A stretch of DNA of 64,000 bases from Geothermobacter hydrogeniphilus (GTDB lineage: Bacteria > Desulfobacterota > Desulfuromonadia > Desulfuromonadales > Geothermobacteraceae): contig NZ_NAAD01000008.1 of NCBI RefSeq assembly GCF_002093115.1, positions 1 through 64,000 of the forward strand. The letters are read 5' to 3'. Below are positions 50,595 through 59,033 of this stretch, one piece after another. Both the position numbers and the translations under genes were made by a program. Below the pieces are notes generated by a model. The model was not told where the DNA came from. It worked only from the letters and a program-made list of their open reading frames with translations, and made no database searches. The first letter of the stretch is position 1; the number at the start of each line of letters is the position of its first letter.

Positions 50595-52957
50595 AACCGC
50601 TCAAGCCGGGTCGTAAAATCATTCTTCTGGTCTGGGTGCTGGTGATGATCGGTCTGCTGGCCGGGGTGTTGACCAACGGCCTGGTGGGCTGGACGCTGCA
50701 CGGTCTGAACCGGGAACGGCAAAAGCTCGCCGAGCAGGAGGCCCGCCTCAGTCGGGGTGCAGAACAACTGCGACGGCTCAGTCGCCAGGCACAGACGGCC
50801 CTGAACGAACTGCTGCAGCTCGATCTCGGCCCGGTGCGCGAACCTTTCCCTGAAAACGACCTGGTGCAATTGCAGGAAGAACTGCGGAATACCCCCGGGA
50901 TCGCCGATCTGAAGCAGGTCAGCAGCGCCCTGGAACAGCGCAGTTACCAGTTGCGACGCATCTGGCGGCGGGCGGTCTCCTGGCGGGCCGGGTATCGGCC
51001 GGTCTATCTCGATAATCGTGATCGGCAGACCCTGGCGCGGGTCCGGCGTCAGCTGCAGCGGTTGCGCGCCGATCTGGAAATTTTCGAAGGTCGCAAGCGG
51101 CTCAAAGAGGCACTCACCATTCGTCGTTGGCGGACAGCCGATTCGCGCGAGGCGGACCGCCTGGCGAGGGAATTGCTCAGTTACCGCAATCAGTCCTGGC
51201 GCCGCAGCCTTGACGGGATCAATACGGAACTGGTCGATTTGTCGCGGATGGTGGAGATCCTGGCCGGTGAGGATCGCCTCGATCAGCTTGCCGATCTGAA
51301 GGATAATCAACTCAAGCCGAGCCTGGAGCGTCTGGCCCGCGAAATCAGGCGTCTACGTGCTGCCGGCCAGCTCGGTCCGGATGAATTGCCGTCGCAGGTG
51401 ATCATGGCTCTCAACGAGGCCCTGTTCGGTCGCGGCTTCACCGTTTATGAGCAATACCAGACCATCCGTCCGGGGAAGGGAGGACTCTATCTGCTGGTTC
51501 AGCGTCGTCTTCAGTTGCTGCAGCAGAGAGAACGGTTGCAGGCCGAAGCGCAACGAGAATTGCAGCAGCTTGAGGCGCTCTATCCGCCCCTTGCCAGTCT
51601 CACTCAACAGCGTAACCGGGAGCTGGCGCGGCAGGCCGACCGCAGTCTCACCAACGGTGCTCTCGATCTTTTTATGCTGAGCCTGCTGACCCTGGTGGGA
51701 TTTCTCGGCCTCGGTTTCCTGATTATCCGCATGACCCGTCACCAGCTGGCGGCCATGGCCCGCCTGCGGCGACAAAACGAACTGATCCTGACCTCTGCCG
51801 GGGAAGGCGTTCTCGGGCTTGACCGCCGGGGGAAAGCCATTTTTATCAATCCGGCCGGTGCCCGTCAGCTCGGCTGGGAGCAGGAGGAACTGGTCGGTCT
51901 GGATTACCGGCAGATACTGCGTGGCGGGGAGGGGGCCGACGCGTCCGCGGATCCGATTTCCGGGACCCTGAAGCAGGGGCTCTGCCATCGCAGTGACGAA
52001 GAGCGGTTTCGGCGTCGGGACGGCAGCTTGATCCCGGTGGCCTGCGCGGTGACGCCGCTGCAGGATGAATCCCGGCAGATCGAGGGGGCGGTGGTGACCT
52101 TCATGGACATCAGCGACCGCAAGGCGGCCGAGAAAACCCTGCGTCGTTACTACGACCGGCTGGCGGAGCAGGAACACGCCCTGGCGGAACTGAACAAGGA
52201 TCTGGAACAGAAGGTTGCCGAACGGACCCGGCTGCTCGAAGAGAAGAGCCGTGAGCTGATGGCCGCCCAGGAAGAACTGGCGCACGCGGAAAAACTGGCT
52301 GCCATCGGTTCCCTGGCCGCCGGGGTCGCCCACGAAATCAACAATCCGGCGGCGATTATTCGCGGCAATGTTGAAATCCTGGAAACAACCCTGCCGGCCG
52401 GCAGCGAGGCGCGGGAAGAAACCGGGGAAATTCTCCGCCAGGTGGAGCGCATTTCATTGATCACCGGCAATCTGCTCGCGTTTGCCCGCAAGCAGAACCT
52501 GCGGTATGCCGAGTTCTCTCCCAACCTGCTGCTGACCGAAATTCTCGAACAGATCGGTCACCATGTGCCCGTGGACGGGGTCGATATCCGCTTCGAACCG
52601 GCTGCGGGTCTGCCCCCCTGTCGTGGGGATGCCGAACGTCTGCGGCAGGTGTTTATCAACCTGATTGTCAATGCCCTGCAGGCGATGGCCGGCAACGGGG
52701 TGCTGCGGGTTGCGACGCTGCTTGACGGGGATTCCCTGCTGGTGGTGATCGCTGATTCCGGTCCCGGCATTTCGGAGGAGATCCGCGGCCAGATTTTCAA
52801 TCCCTTTTTCACCACCAAGGCTGAAGGGACCGGTCTCGGGCTGTCGGTCTCCTACGGAATCGTGCAGGCCCATGACGGCACCATCGAGGTGGAGAGCCAG
52901 GACGGCTGCGGGAGTACCTTCAGCGTGCGTCTGCCGGTTGGTGCCGAGCCGGTTTGA
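50591..52957 (+). CDS. sensor histidine kinase with long periplasmic coiled coil
   Basis: 788 residues from ATG 50591, overlapping the binding-protein stop by 4 bp. One N-terminal helix (IILLVWVLVMIGLLAGVL), about 330 residues of helical periplasmic domain (repeated Leu/Arg/Gln), a second helix (LFMLSLLTLVGFLGLGFLI), a PAS domain, a coiled coil, HisKA (AAGVAHEINNPAAII) and HATPase (NLIVNALQAM, DSGPGIS, GTGLGLSV). The helical sensor resembles those that dock periplasmic binding proteins. Third of the operon. Confidence 0.92.
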   Translation: MKPLKPGRKIILLVWVLVMIGLLAGVLTNGLVGWTLHGLNRERQKLAEQEARLSRGAEQLRRLSRQAQTALNELLQLDLGPVREPFPENDLVQLQEELRNTPGIADLKQVSSALEQRSYQLRRIWRRAVSWRAGYRPVYLDNRDRQTLARVRRQLQRLRADLEIFEGRKRLKEALTIRRWRTADSREADRLARELLSYRNQSWRRSLDGINTELVDLSRMVEILAGEDRLDQLADLKDNQLKPSLERLAREIRRLRAAGQLGPDELPSQVIMALNEALFGRGFTVYEQYQTIRPGKGGLYLLVQRRLQLLQQRERLQAEAQRELQQLEALYPPLASLTQQRNRELARQADRSLTNGALDLFMLSLLTLVGFLGLGFLIIRMTRHQLAAMARLRRQNELILTSAGEGVLGLDRRGKAIFINPAGARQLGWEQEELVGLDYRQILRGGEGADASADPISGTLKQGLCHRSDEERFRRRDGSLIPVACAVTPLQDESRQIEGAVVTFMDISDRKAAEKTLRRYYDRLAEQEHALAELNKDLEQKVAERTRLLEEKSRELMAAQEELAHAEKLAAIGSLAAGVAHEINNPAAIIRGNVEILETTLPAGSEAREETGEILRQVERISLITGNLLAFARKQNLRYAEFSPNLLLTEILEQIGHHVPVDGVDIRFEPAAGLPPCRGDAERLRQVFINLIVNALQAMAGNGVLRVATLLDGDSLLVVIADSGPGISEEIRGQIFNPFFTTKAEGTGLGLSVSYGIVQAHDGTIEVESQDGCGSTFSVRLPVGAEPV

Positions 52958-53135
52958 GCTCCGCAAACGTTTCTTTTTTTCCTGTCGGATTTTTTTACAA
53001 TCTGTTGTTCGTCTTCTGACCTCCAAGAAAAAGCGTATAAAAACAGTACGTTATAAATGGGAATGTTGTTTGCAGTCTCCTTGGATGACGAACAAATATG
53101 GATACTGGCCATCAGGAACAGAGGAGGAGGCTGCG

Positions 53136-53819
53136 ATGTTGAGACTTTTGGTGCTTGTGATGTTGATGACTGCGGGGATGTTTTCTACGGCGGGTGCTTC
53201 AACCATCGGCTGGACTGACTGGACCGCGGCGACAACCGGCGCTTCCGGATCGGCCAAAGGGGCGATCTCGGTCGGCGGCTCGAATATCGATGTTGCCTTT
53301 AACGGGGTGCTCAGTTTTGCCCAGTTGGGGACCGGCACCAATTTCTGGACGGAAGGAAGCCCGGCTCCCTATACCAATAATCCGGTGATCGACAACGCGC
53401 CGACCCCCTCCGAGTTGCTGGGGCTCAACCTGAGAGGCAGCTATTCCCTGACATTCTCCGAACCGGTGGCCAACCCGGTGATGGCCATTGTCAGCCTCGG
53501 GCGCATAAACCAGCCTGTTTCCTATGTCTTCGACACCCCTTTCACTCTCCTGAGTGAAGGGCAGGGCTGGTGGGGGGATGGCAACTACACCCTGGGAGGA
53601 AGCAATGTTCTGACCGGGTATGAGCTGCATGCCGCGATTCAGTTCGAGGGGCTGCTGAGCTCGATCAAGTGGACTTCGGCGCCCGACGAGTACTGGCACG
53701 GCATCACCGTCGGGGTGCCCGACGATGTCGCCCCGGTTCCCGAGCCGTCTCTGATGCTCCTTCTTGGCAGCGGTCTGGCGGGGCTTGCCCTGCTGCGGCG
53801 TAAGGAAAAAAACGTGTAA
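53136..53819 (+). CDS. PEP-CTERM sorted exported protein
   Basis: 227 residues from ATG 53136 (MLRLLVLVMLMTAG) with a GAGGAGGAGG site. Signal peptide, a beta-rich body (Gly/Ser/Thr/Asn), and C-terminal VPEPSLMLLLGSGLAGLALLRRK: the PEP motif, a membrane helix and basic tail of exosortase substrates. It is cut by EpsH/exosortase and likely joins the exopolysaccharide matrix. The exosortase is not in the window. Ends 80 bp before a bidirectional terminator. Confidence 0.9.
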   Translation: MLRLLVLVMLMTAGMFSTAGASTIGWTDWTAATTGASGSAKGAISVGGSNIDVAFNGVLSFAQLGTGTNFWTEGSPAPYTNNPVIDNAPTPSELLGLNLRGSYSLTFSEPVANPVMAIVSLGRINQPVSYVFDTPFTLLSEGQGWWGDGNYTLGGSNVLTGYELHAAIQFEGLLSSIKWTSAPDEYWHGITVGVPDDVAPVPEPSLMLLLGSGLAGLALLRRKEKNV

Positions 53820-53895
53820 AGTTTTTCGACACCACGTCTTCAGCCGAGAGGGTGATGGCCCCATCTCCGGTGAAAGAATTTCCAACCTGCAAAAT

Positions 53896-53934
53896 AAAAA
53901 GCCCCTCCCGATTTTCCGGGAGGGGCTTTTTATT
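53896..53934. terminator. bidirectional terminator
   Basis: Strong perfect stem AAAAAGCCCCTCCCG/CGGGAGGGGCTTTTT with a 4-6-nt loop. It serves both the PEP-CTERM gene and the converging CoA-transferase gene. Confidence 0.95.
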
Positions 53935-53955
53935 TCAGCACTTGTCAAACCGGGA

Positions 53956-55521
53956 TCAGATGTCCCAGTTGTCGATCTTCATGGTGCCGTTCTCGGCCAG
54001 GTTGAGCTGCATCTTGAAGCAGCGGTCGAACAGCTGCGGCTCATGCCCGATCCCTTTTTCAAGGGTGATTCTGCAGGCCATGTCGAAGTACTCCTGGATG
54101 ATGTCCTTGTAGTCGGGATGGACGCACTTGTTGATGATCTCCTGGGCGCGATCCTTCGGTGCCAGACCACGCAGGTCGGCCAGACCCTGCTCGGTGACCA
54201 GCACGTCGAGGTCATGCTCGGTGTGGTCGATATGCGGCGCCTTGGGGACCACGCAGGTGATGCCGGTCGGGTCGGTCTTGGTCGGACGCACCGACGGGCT
54301 GTGCATGATCTTCAGGTAGCCGTTGCGCAGGAAGTCGCCGGAACCGCCGAGGCCGTTGATCATCCGGGTACCGCCGACCAGGGTGGAGTTGGCGTGGGCG
54401 TAGATGTCGAACTCGACCGGGGTGTTCATGGCGATGCAGCCGAGACGACGGATCGGCTCGGGGGCGTTGGAAATCGACAGCGGGCGCAGCACGATCTTGT
54501 CGGCGTACTTGTCCCAGTTCTCGAAGAAACGCGGGAAGCCCGGATTTTCGGAGAGAGACAGGGAACAGGCCGAAGCGCCGTCCAGTTTGCCGGAGTCGAA
54601 CAGGTCGAGCATGGTGTCCTGCAGAACCTCGGTGTAGACGGTGAGGTTCTTGAACGGACCCTTGGTCAGACCGCCGACGACCGCGTTGGCGATGGAGCCG
54701 ACCCCTGACTGCAGCGGCAGCAGGTTTTCGGGCAGACGGCCCTTCTTCACTTCGTTGCCGAGGAAGTCCATGATGTGATCGGCGATGGCTTCCGAGGTGT
54801 CGTCCATGTCGGCAAAGGCGCGACCCTTGTCGCGGCGCTTGGACTCGACCACGGCGACGATCTTTTCAGGGTCGCAGGGGACGTAGGTGGTGCCGACGCG
54901 ATGGGTGGCGCTGGTGATCAGGATCGGCTGTCTCCGCGGCGGCTTCTCCTGCATGATGATGTCATGCATGCCTTCGAAGGAAGGCTGTCCGGTGTTGACC
55001 TCAAGAATGATCTTGTCGGCCACCCTGACCAGTTCGGGGACGATGCCGCAGGAGGAGGTCGGAACCAGCCCGCCCTCTTCGGTGACCGCCGAAACTTCAA
55101 TGATGGCGATATCCATGCGGCCGTTTTCGGTGTAGAAGCCGTAGCCGACATCCTGGGCGAAGTGGCCGAGGTGTTTGTCGCCCATGCGGATCTTGCCGGT
55201 GTTGATCCCTTTGGCGATATTCTTGCCGGTCTGGTAGGGCCAGCGGCGGTCCATCATGTCGAGGGAGGCCCAGCGGTCCTCGGTCTCGGCACCGGCGGAC
55301 GCGCCGACAAAGAGATTGTACTTGGTGGTTCCCTGCAGGCCGTTCTTTTCGACATGATCGGCCAGGGCGATGGGCACCTCTTTGGGGTAGCCGGCCGGAG
55401 TGAACCCGGACCAGCCGATGTTCATGCCGTTCTTGAAGAACGGGATGCAGTCCTGAGCGGTCATGACCTTGCTCAGAAGTGATTTGCGACGAACGCGATC
55501 TTCCAGTGTACCGTAAGACAT
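53956..55521 (-). CDS. acetyl-CoA hydrolase/acetate CoA-transferase
   Basis: 521 residues, in the family of succinyl-CoA:acetate CoA-transferases (Ach1/Cat1 type). Visible: VGASAGAETEDRWA, the HANSTLVGGTRMINGLGGSGDFLRNG block (Gly-rich CoA loop), and VVTEQGLADLRGL with the likely catalytic Glu upstream. In Geobacteraceae such an enzyme links acetate activation to the TCA cycle by taking CoA from succinyl-CoA; that role is inferred. ATG with a strong GGAGGAGAG site; the 5' leader holds two inverted repeats. Confidence 0.92.
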   Translation of the reverse strand: MSYGTLEDRVRRKSLLSKVMTAQDCIPFFKNGMNIGWSGFTPAGYPKEVPIALADHVEKNGLQGTTKYNLFVGASAGAETEDRWASLDMMDRRWPYQTGKNIAKGINTGKIRMGDKHLGHFAQDVGYGFYTENGRMDIAIIEVSAVTEEGGLVPTSSCGIVPELVRVADKIILEVNTGQPSFEGMHDIIMQEKPPRRQPILITSATHRVGTTYVPCDPEKIVAVVESKRRDKGRAFADMDDTSEAIADHIMDFLGNEVKKGRLPENLLPLQSGVGSIANAVVGGLTKGPFKNLTVYTEVLQDTMLDLFDSGKLDGASACSLSLSENPGFPRFFENWDKYADKIVLRPLSISNAPEPIRRLGCIAMNTPVEFDIYAHANSTLVGGTRMINGLGGSGDFLRNGYLKIMHSPSVRPTKTDPTGITCVVPKAPHIDHTEHDLDVLVTEQGLADLRGLAPKDRAQEIINKCVHPDYKDIIQEYFDMACRITLEKGIGHEPQLFDRCFKMQLNLAENGTMKIDNWDI

Positions 55522-55543
55522 TCTCTCTCCTCCTCGTCAATTT

Positions 55544-55667
55544 GTCCGGAAACATGTTTTGCAGAAGATCGTTTCCGGACGGGCTAAAATCTGTGGTCAG
55601 GCTAAAACCGGCCTGCCTTCGGACCGGCTCCCTCCCGGAGCAGCATCAACCGGCATTAAGGCAGGCC
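55544..55667 (-). promoter_or_regulatory. structured leader of the CoA-transferase gene
   Basis: Two perfect 10-bp inverted repeats: GTCCGGAAAC/GTTTCCGGAC (55544-55580, 17-nt spacer) and GGCCTGCCTT/AAGGCAGGCC (55610-55667, 38-nt spacer with a smaller inner hairpin). Both are in the 150 bp before the ATG, with TTTTAGCC repeated between them. No known riboswitch class was recognised. Could be an attenuator, RNA element or operators. Confidence 0.5.
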
Positions 55668-56041
55668 AAACTGTATGATTTTATAAACAAATGTGGTCGA
55701 GATGCGAGTCGTGATGATGAGGTCTGGACGACCATTTTAAAAACCCATTATACAGGCGCAACTTTTATAATATGCCGTAGACGCCAAGTCAAGCAAAATT
55801 AGCGGTCGGGGGAATTGAAAAAAAACTCGAAATAAAGGCAGGTTGCAGATCTTTACAGGAGTGCGAAACCCCCTTCGGACAGCTCAGAAAGGGGTCTTAA
55901 TTGCGATATGTGCGCAAAATAACTATGAATATAACAGGCGCCAATTCCGGCGGTTGCGGGCCTGCGGGAACCGGCTGTGTGGAGGGGGCCGGTTGCCGGT
56001 TTGCCGGCGAAAATTTACTGTGAGTAAAAAACGGTCCGTTG
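55668..56041. other. intergenic region without recognised genes
   Basis: About 370 bp between the CoA-transferase leader and bamD. It contains AT-rich stretches that may hold the CoA-transferase promoter, and a hairpin AACCCCCTTCGGACAGCTCA with GGGGTC close to 55870. No convincing frame. Confidence 0.4.
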
Positions 56042-56776
56042 TCAGTAATATTTTTCCAGGCTTTTCTGAGCCTGCAGGATGTACTGGCTGTCGGGGAAAT
56101 CCTTGAACAGGGTGTTGAAGGCCTGGACAGCCTTTTTTTTCTGCCCGGTGATCAGGTAGGCCTTGCCGAGGTAGTACCAGGCCTCGTCGCGGTAGTAGTA
56201 GTTTGGGTAGGTTTTGAAGACCTTTTCCAGCCGCCTGATGGCAGCGAAGGGTTTGCCGTATTTCAGATAGAATCGGCCGACATAGACCTCGTGCTCGGCG
56301 AGACGGTCCCGGCAGCGGCCGATGTAGACCTTGACCTCCTCTGTCCTGGGATCCTGGGGGAAGCGTTTCAGCATGCTTTCAAAGGTGACCAGGGCGTTGT
56401 TGGTTGCGGTCTGGTCGCGGTCGGCGGCGAGGATCTGCCGGTAGTAGGAGAGGCCCAGGTAGTACATGGCCTCGGCCAGTCGATCACTGTTGGGATGTTG
56501 CTTGATGAAATCTTCGTAGGCTGCGGCCGCTTCCGGGTATTTCTGCGAAAGAAAATAGGCTTCGGCTATTTTCAGTTCGGCGATGATGTTCAACTCGGGT
56601 GAATAATAGCTGTCACGAACCTTTTCCCAGTTGGCGATGGCTTCTTCGTAAAGCTCCCGGTCAAACATCCTCTCGCCCTGTTTCAGGTAGTATTCGGCGT
56701 TGCGGGGCGGCGGGACAATCGTGGAGGCGCAGGCCGAAAGAACCAGCAGGGCACACAGGCTGAGCAGTAATTTCAT
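56042..56776 (-). CDS. bamD: outer-membrane assembly lipoprotein BamD
   Basis: 244 residues from ATG 56776 (MKLLLSLCALLVLSACAS). Lipobox LSAC with lipidated Cys17. Five TPR-like repeats follow (YYLKQGERMFDRELYEEAIANW; AYFLSQKYPEAAAAYEDF; YIGRCRDRLAEHEVYV; the last one CAFNTLFKDFPDSQYILQAQ). BamD helps BamA insert outer-membrane proteins. Length and layout are typical. Element copy 8 lies 51 bp upstream. Confidence 0.92.
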   Translation of the reverse strand: MKLLLSLCALLVLSACASTIVPPPRNAEYYLKQGERMFDRELYEEAIANWEKVRDSYYSPELNIIAELKIAEAYFLSQKYPEAAAAYEDFIKQHPNSDRLAEAMYYLGLSYYRQILAADRDQTATNNALVTFESMLKRFPQDPRTEEVKVYIGRCRDRLAEHEVYVGRFYLKYGKPFAAIRRLEKVFKTYPNYYYRDEAWYYLGKAYLITGQKKKAVQAFNTLFKDFPDSQYILQAQKSLEKYY

Positions 56777-56827
56777 GAAAATTGACCTCTGTTTGATCCG
56801 GGTGTTCGGCGCTTGCAACCGATGAAA

Positions 56828-56991
56828 CCTGAATCTGTGGGTCCCTTGTTGGTGGACAGCACACGTTGTTGATCTGTCTGAGCTTCCCGAAAATCGCCAG
56901 CGAGCCTGTGGGGGCACTTCAGATTTTTGAAAATCTCATTAAGGCCAAGCACTTGCACTCTTCCATCCAAACAGGAACTCACCGATCCAGG
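56828..56991 (+). mobile_element. palindromic MITE-like element, copy 8 (164 bp)
   Basis: Begins CCTGAATCTGTGGG and ends CTCACCGATCCAGG (diverged ends) with exact 5-bp TGAAA repeats on both flanks. It lies upstream of bamD. Most diverged in the terminal repeats among copies with exact flanking duplications. Confidence 0.9.
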
Positions 56992-57157
56992 TGAAAGTGA
57001 ACAACGCGGAATCATCGCCGAAAAGAGCCATGTTTGTCAATCATCCTGAGCAACCAGGCTCTCCCCCCTGGACAACTCGTCCAAGTGGATAAAACAACGG
57101 GGGCGGGTCATCGCCCCGCCCCCGTTCGATATTTCCGGTCCCTTTAGCGAGGCAGGG

Positions 57158-57314
57158 GGCTGTCGGACAATCCATAAACGGGCTGCAAATCCGTGCGTTC
57201 GGCCCATATCCCAGCTCCATTTTGCCCCATAGCCACTGCTATGAGGCTGCAATTGAGCCGAAATCTGTGCTCAAACGCCCGAATTTTCGCTTCAGCCTGT
57301 ATAGTCCGACAGCC
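57158..57314. repeat. long palindromic repeat, family C (157 bp)
   Basis: Outer arms GGCTGTCGGAC and GTCCGACAGCC match perfectly over 11 bp; an inner CATAGC/GCTATG apex lies at the centre with imperfect pairing between. It ends 2 bp before the lipoprotein stop codon, so it may terminate or stabilise that mRNA. Only one copy is seen here; similar palindromes may recur elsewhere in the genome. Confidence 0.75.
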
Positions 57315-57316
57315 TC

Positions 57317-58552
57317 CTAGGGTTCTATCGCTTCACTGATCTCGCCCGGGATGAGTCGGAGTTTGAAGGTATCATCAATGGTATACCCGGCGGTTAATTT
57401 GTCTGGGCTGAGGGTGAAGGTATAGGTCCCGTTTGCGCCGGGATCTGCCACGTTTCCGATGACGGAGGGGTCTGTGCCCGTGGTCGTCGGGCCGGTGGTG
57501 GCCAAGAAGCTCCCGTCAGTCTGCTGGTACCAGATAGTCGACACCCCCGGGGTCGGGGTCACCGTGACACCCGCTACGCCGGTACCGCCAGTGTCTTTGA
57601 TGCCCATGCTGAAAACGGCGTCTTTTACCGGGTCAAAGCCGAGGGCAGTGGCCATCGTGTTCACTGTTGCCGTATCAATCAGCCAGAAGTCCAGCGTCCT
57701 GTCGACTGACTCGTTTTCGATCTGGTAGTTATCGGATACATATGTTGTGCTTCCGACTGTATTCCCTTGTGCGTGCAGGTAGAAATCGTGGTTCATTGGC
57801 GCGGCGAGGGAATAGAATCCGCTCGCGTCCGTGGTCGCGCTGTTGAACACCGAGTCGTCAGAAGGGTTCCTGGCCGAAACAACAATGTCGGCAAGAGGAG
57901 CGTCCGTGTTACCGTCAACGACCGTGCCGCTGATGGTGACGGACGTGCAGTCCACCGTGACGTCAGTTACATTTGCGCTTGAAACAGTTCCGCTGCCGTT
58001 TGTTACAACACATGCTGCATTGGCGGGCTGGGTCTTCACCGTCACCAGGTATCCTGATCCGTCCGCCACGGCGACGGCAAAGGAGAAGGAACCGTTCCCC
58101 GTCACGGTCATTTCACCCCTCGCGTTGTTCTGAAGCCCAACTGATTCTCCTGTAGGAAGCCCGCTTACACTGCCGCCTACGGTATAGGTGGTGGATGAAC
58201 AGGTGACATCGACAGTCGTCACATTTGCCCCGGCAATGGTTCCGCTGTTGGCCGACGCCGTGCAGGTTGCGCCGTTGGGCTGGGTCATCACCGTCACCAG
58301 GTATGCTGCTCCGTCCGACAGGGCCGTGGAAAAGGTGAAGGAGCCGTCCGCCGACACGGTCAGGTCATCCCCCGCGTTATTCTGAAGCGCAACTGATGTT
58401 CCCGTAGGAAGGCCGCTTACACTGCCGCCTACGGTGTAGGTGGGAGCGCTGACGGCAGGTTCCCCGGACGAACTGCCGCCGCAGCCGGTCAGGGTGACCG
58501 CCGGCGAGAGAAACAAAATTGCGATCAGGAATAATTTGCCGGATGTTCTCAT
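57317..58552 (-). CDS. lipoprotein with tandem 90-residue repeats
   Basis: 411 residues. Lipobox LTGC near residue 24. Two tandem repeats of about 85 residues each start TYTVGGSVSGLPTG and end VDVTC or VTVDC; each has paired Cys. Then a carboxypeptidase-regulatory-like beta-sandwich (ISGTVVDGNTDAPLADIVV) and a C-terminal beta domain with no known match. Probably surface-exposed and adhesive. AAGGAGG site. Not part of a clear operon. Confidence 0.82.
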   Translation of the reverse strand: MRTSGKLFLIAILFLSPAVTLTGCGGSSSGEPAVSAPTYTVGGSVSGLPTGTSVALQNNAGDDLTVSADGSFTFSTALSDGAAYLVTVMTQPNGATCTASANSGTIAGANVTTVDVTCSSTTYTVGGSVSGLPTGESVGLQNNARGEMTVTGNGSFSFAVAVADGSGYLVTVKTQPANAACVVTNGSGTVSSANVTDVTVDCTSVTISGTVVDGNTDAPLADIVVSARNPSDDSVFNSATTDASGFYSLAAPMNHDFYLHAQGNTVGSTTYVSDNYQIENESVDRTLDFWLIDTATVNTMATALGFDPVKDAVFSMGIKDTGGTGVAGVTVTPTPGVSTIWYQQTDGSFLATTGPTTTGTDPSVIGNVADPGANGTYTFTLSPDKLTAGYTIDDTFKLRLIPGEISEAIEP

Positions 58553-59033
58553 AACATAACCTCCTTTTGATAGTTGTATTGCCCAATGGTAGCCGTGCCG
58601 TCGCGGCGTGGAATGGTTTTCCAGTACATTTTGTTGACGGGTAAGGGGGCGCCGAAGTCAGTCGCACCTGCAGGCTTTCTTTTCTTGCCGGGCGGAGTTC
58701 GTCCAGGTTCGAAAAGAGCGCTCTTCACCACTGTGCCAGGAAGATCATCGAGGGCGCGGCGGTCTATGCGGAACTATGTAACTTTCTATCGTGTGCTCGG
58801 AACGCGTTTGTATGTCTTGCGTCCCCGGTTTTCCCGCAAACGGACAGAAGTATAGTGTCCGGTGCCCTACAGATTACCTACGGATTTCCCGGTTTTTGTT
58901 TTTCGGTGCTGATGGCGGGAATGATGGGCCGGGTTGCGTCCCCTCATGCAGCGGACAGGCAAGGGACGGGAGGTGGTGAGAGTCGGGCGGGATGATGCGG
59001 GCGGTGGTGGGACGTGGGCAGGGAGGGGGCGGG
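58553..59033. other. 480-bp intergenic region, no assigned function
   Basis: Between the repeat lipoprotein and the large regulator. It has no strong promoter motif and no recognised RNA motif. A 60-codon minus frame overlapping the lipoprotein start shows no family. It contains GC-rich segments (58900-59030) typical of the regulator's end region. Confidence 0.4.

Noticed and set aside
58549-58731. 60-codon minus frame overlapping the lipoprotein start
   Set aside because: No homology, no ribosome site, overlaps a well supported gene start.
58553-58760. Cyclic-di-GMP (GEMM) riboswitch before the repeat lipoprotein
   Set aside because: Some GAACC and AAAGCC pieces fit, but the core GCAAACC and CGCAAAGCC with their hairpins are absent.
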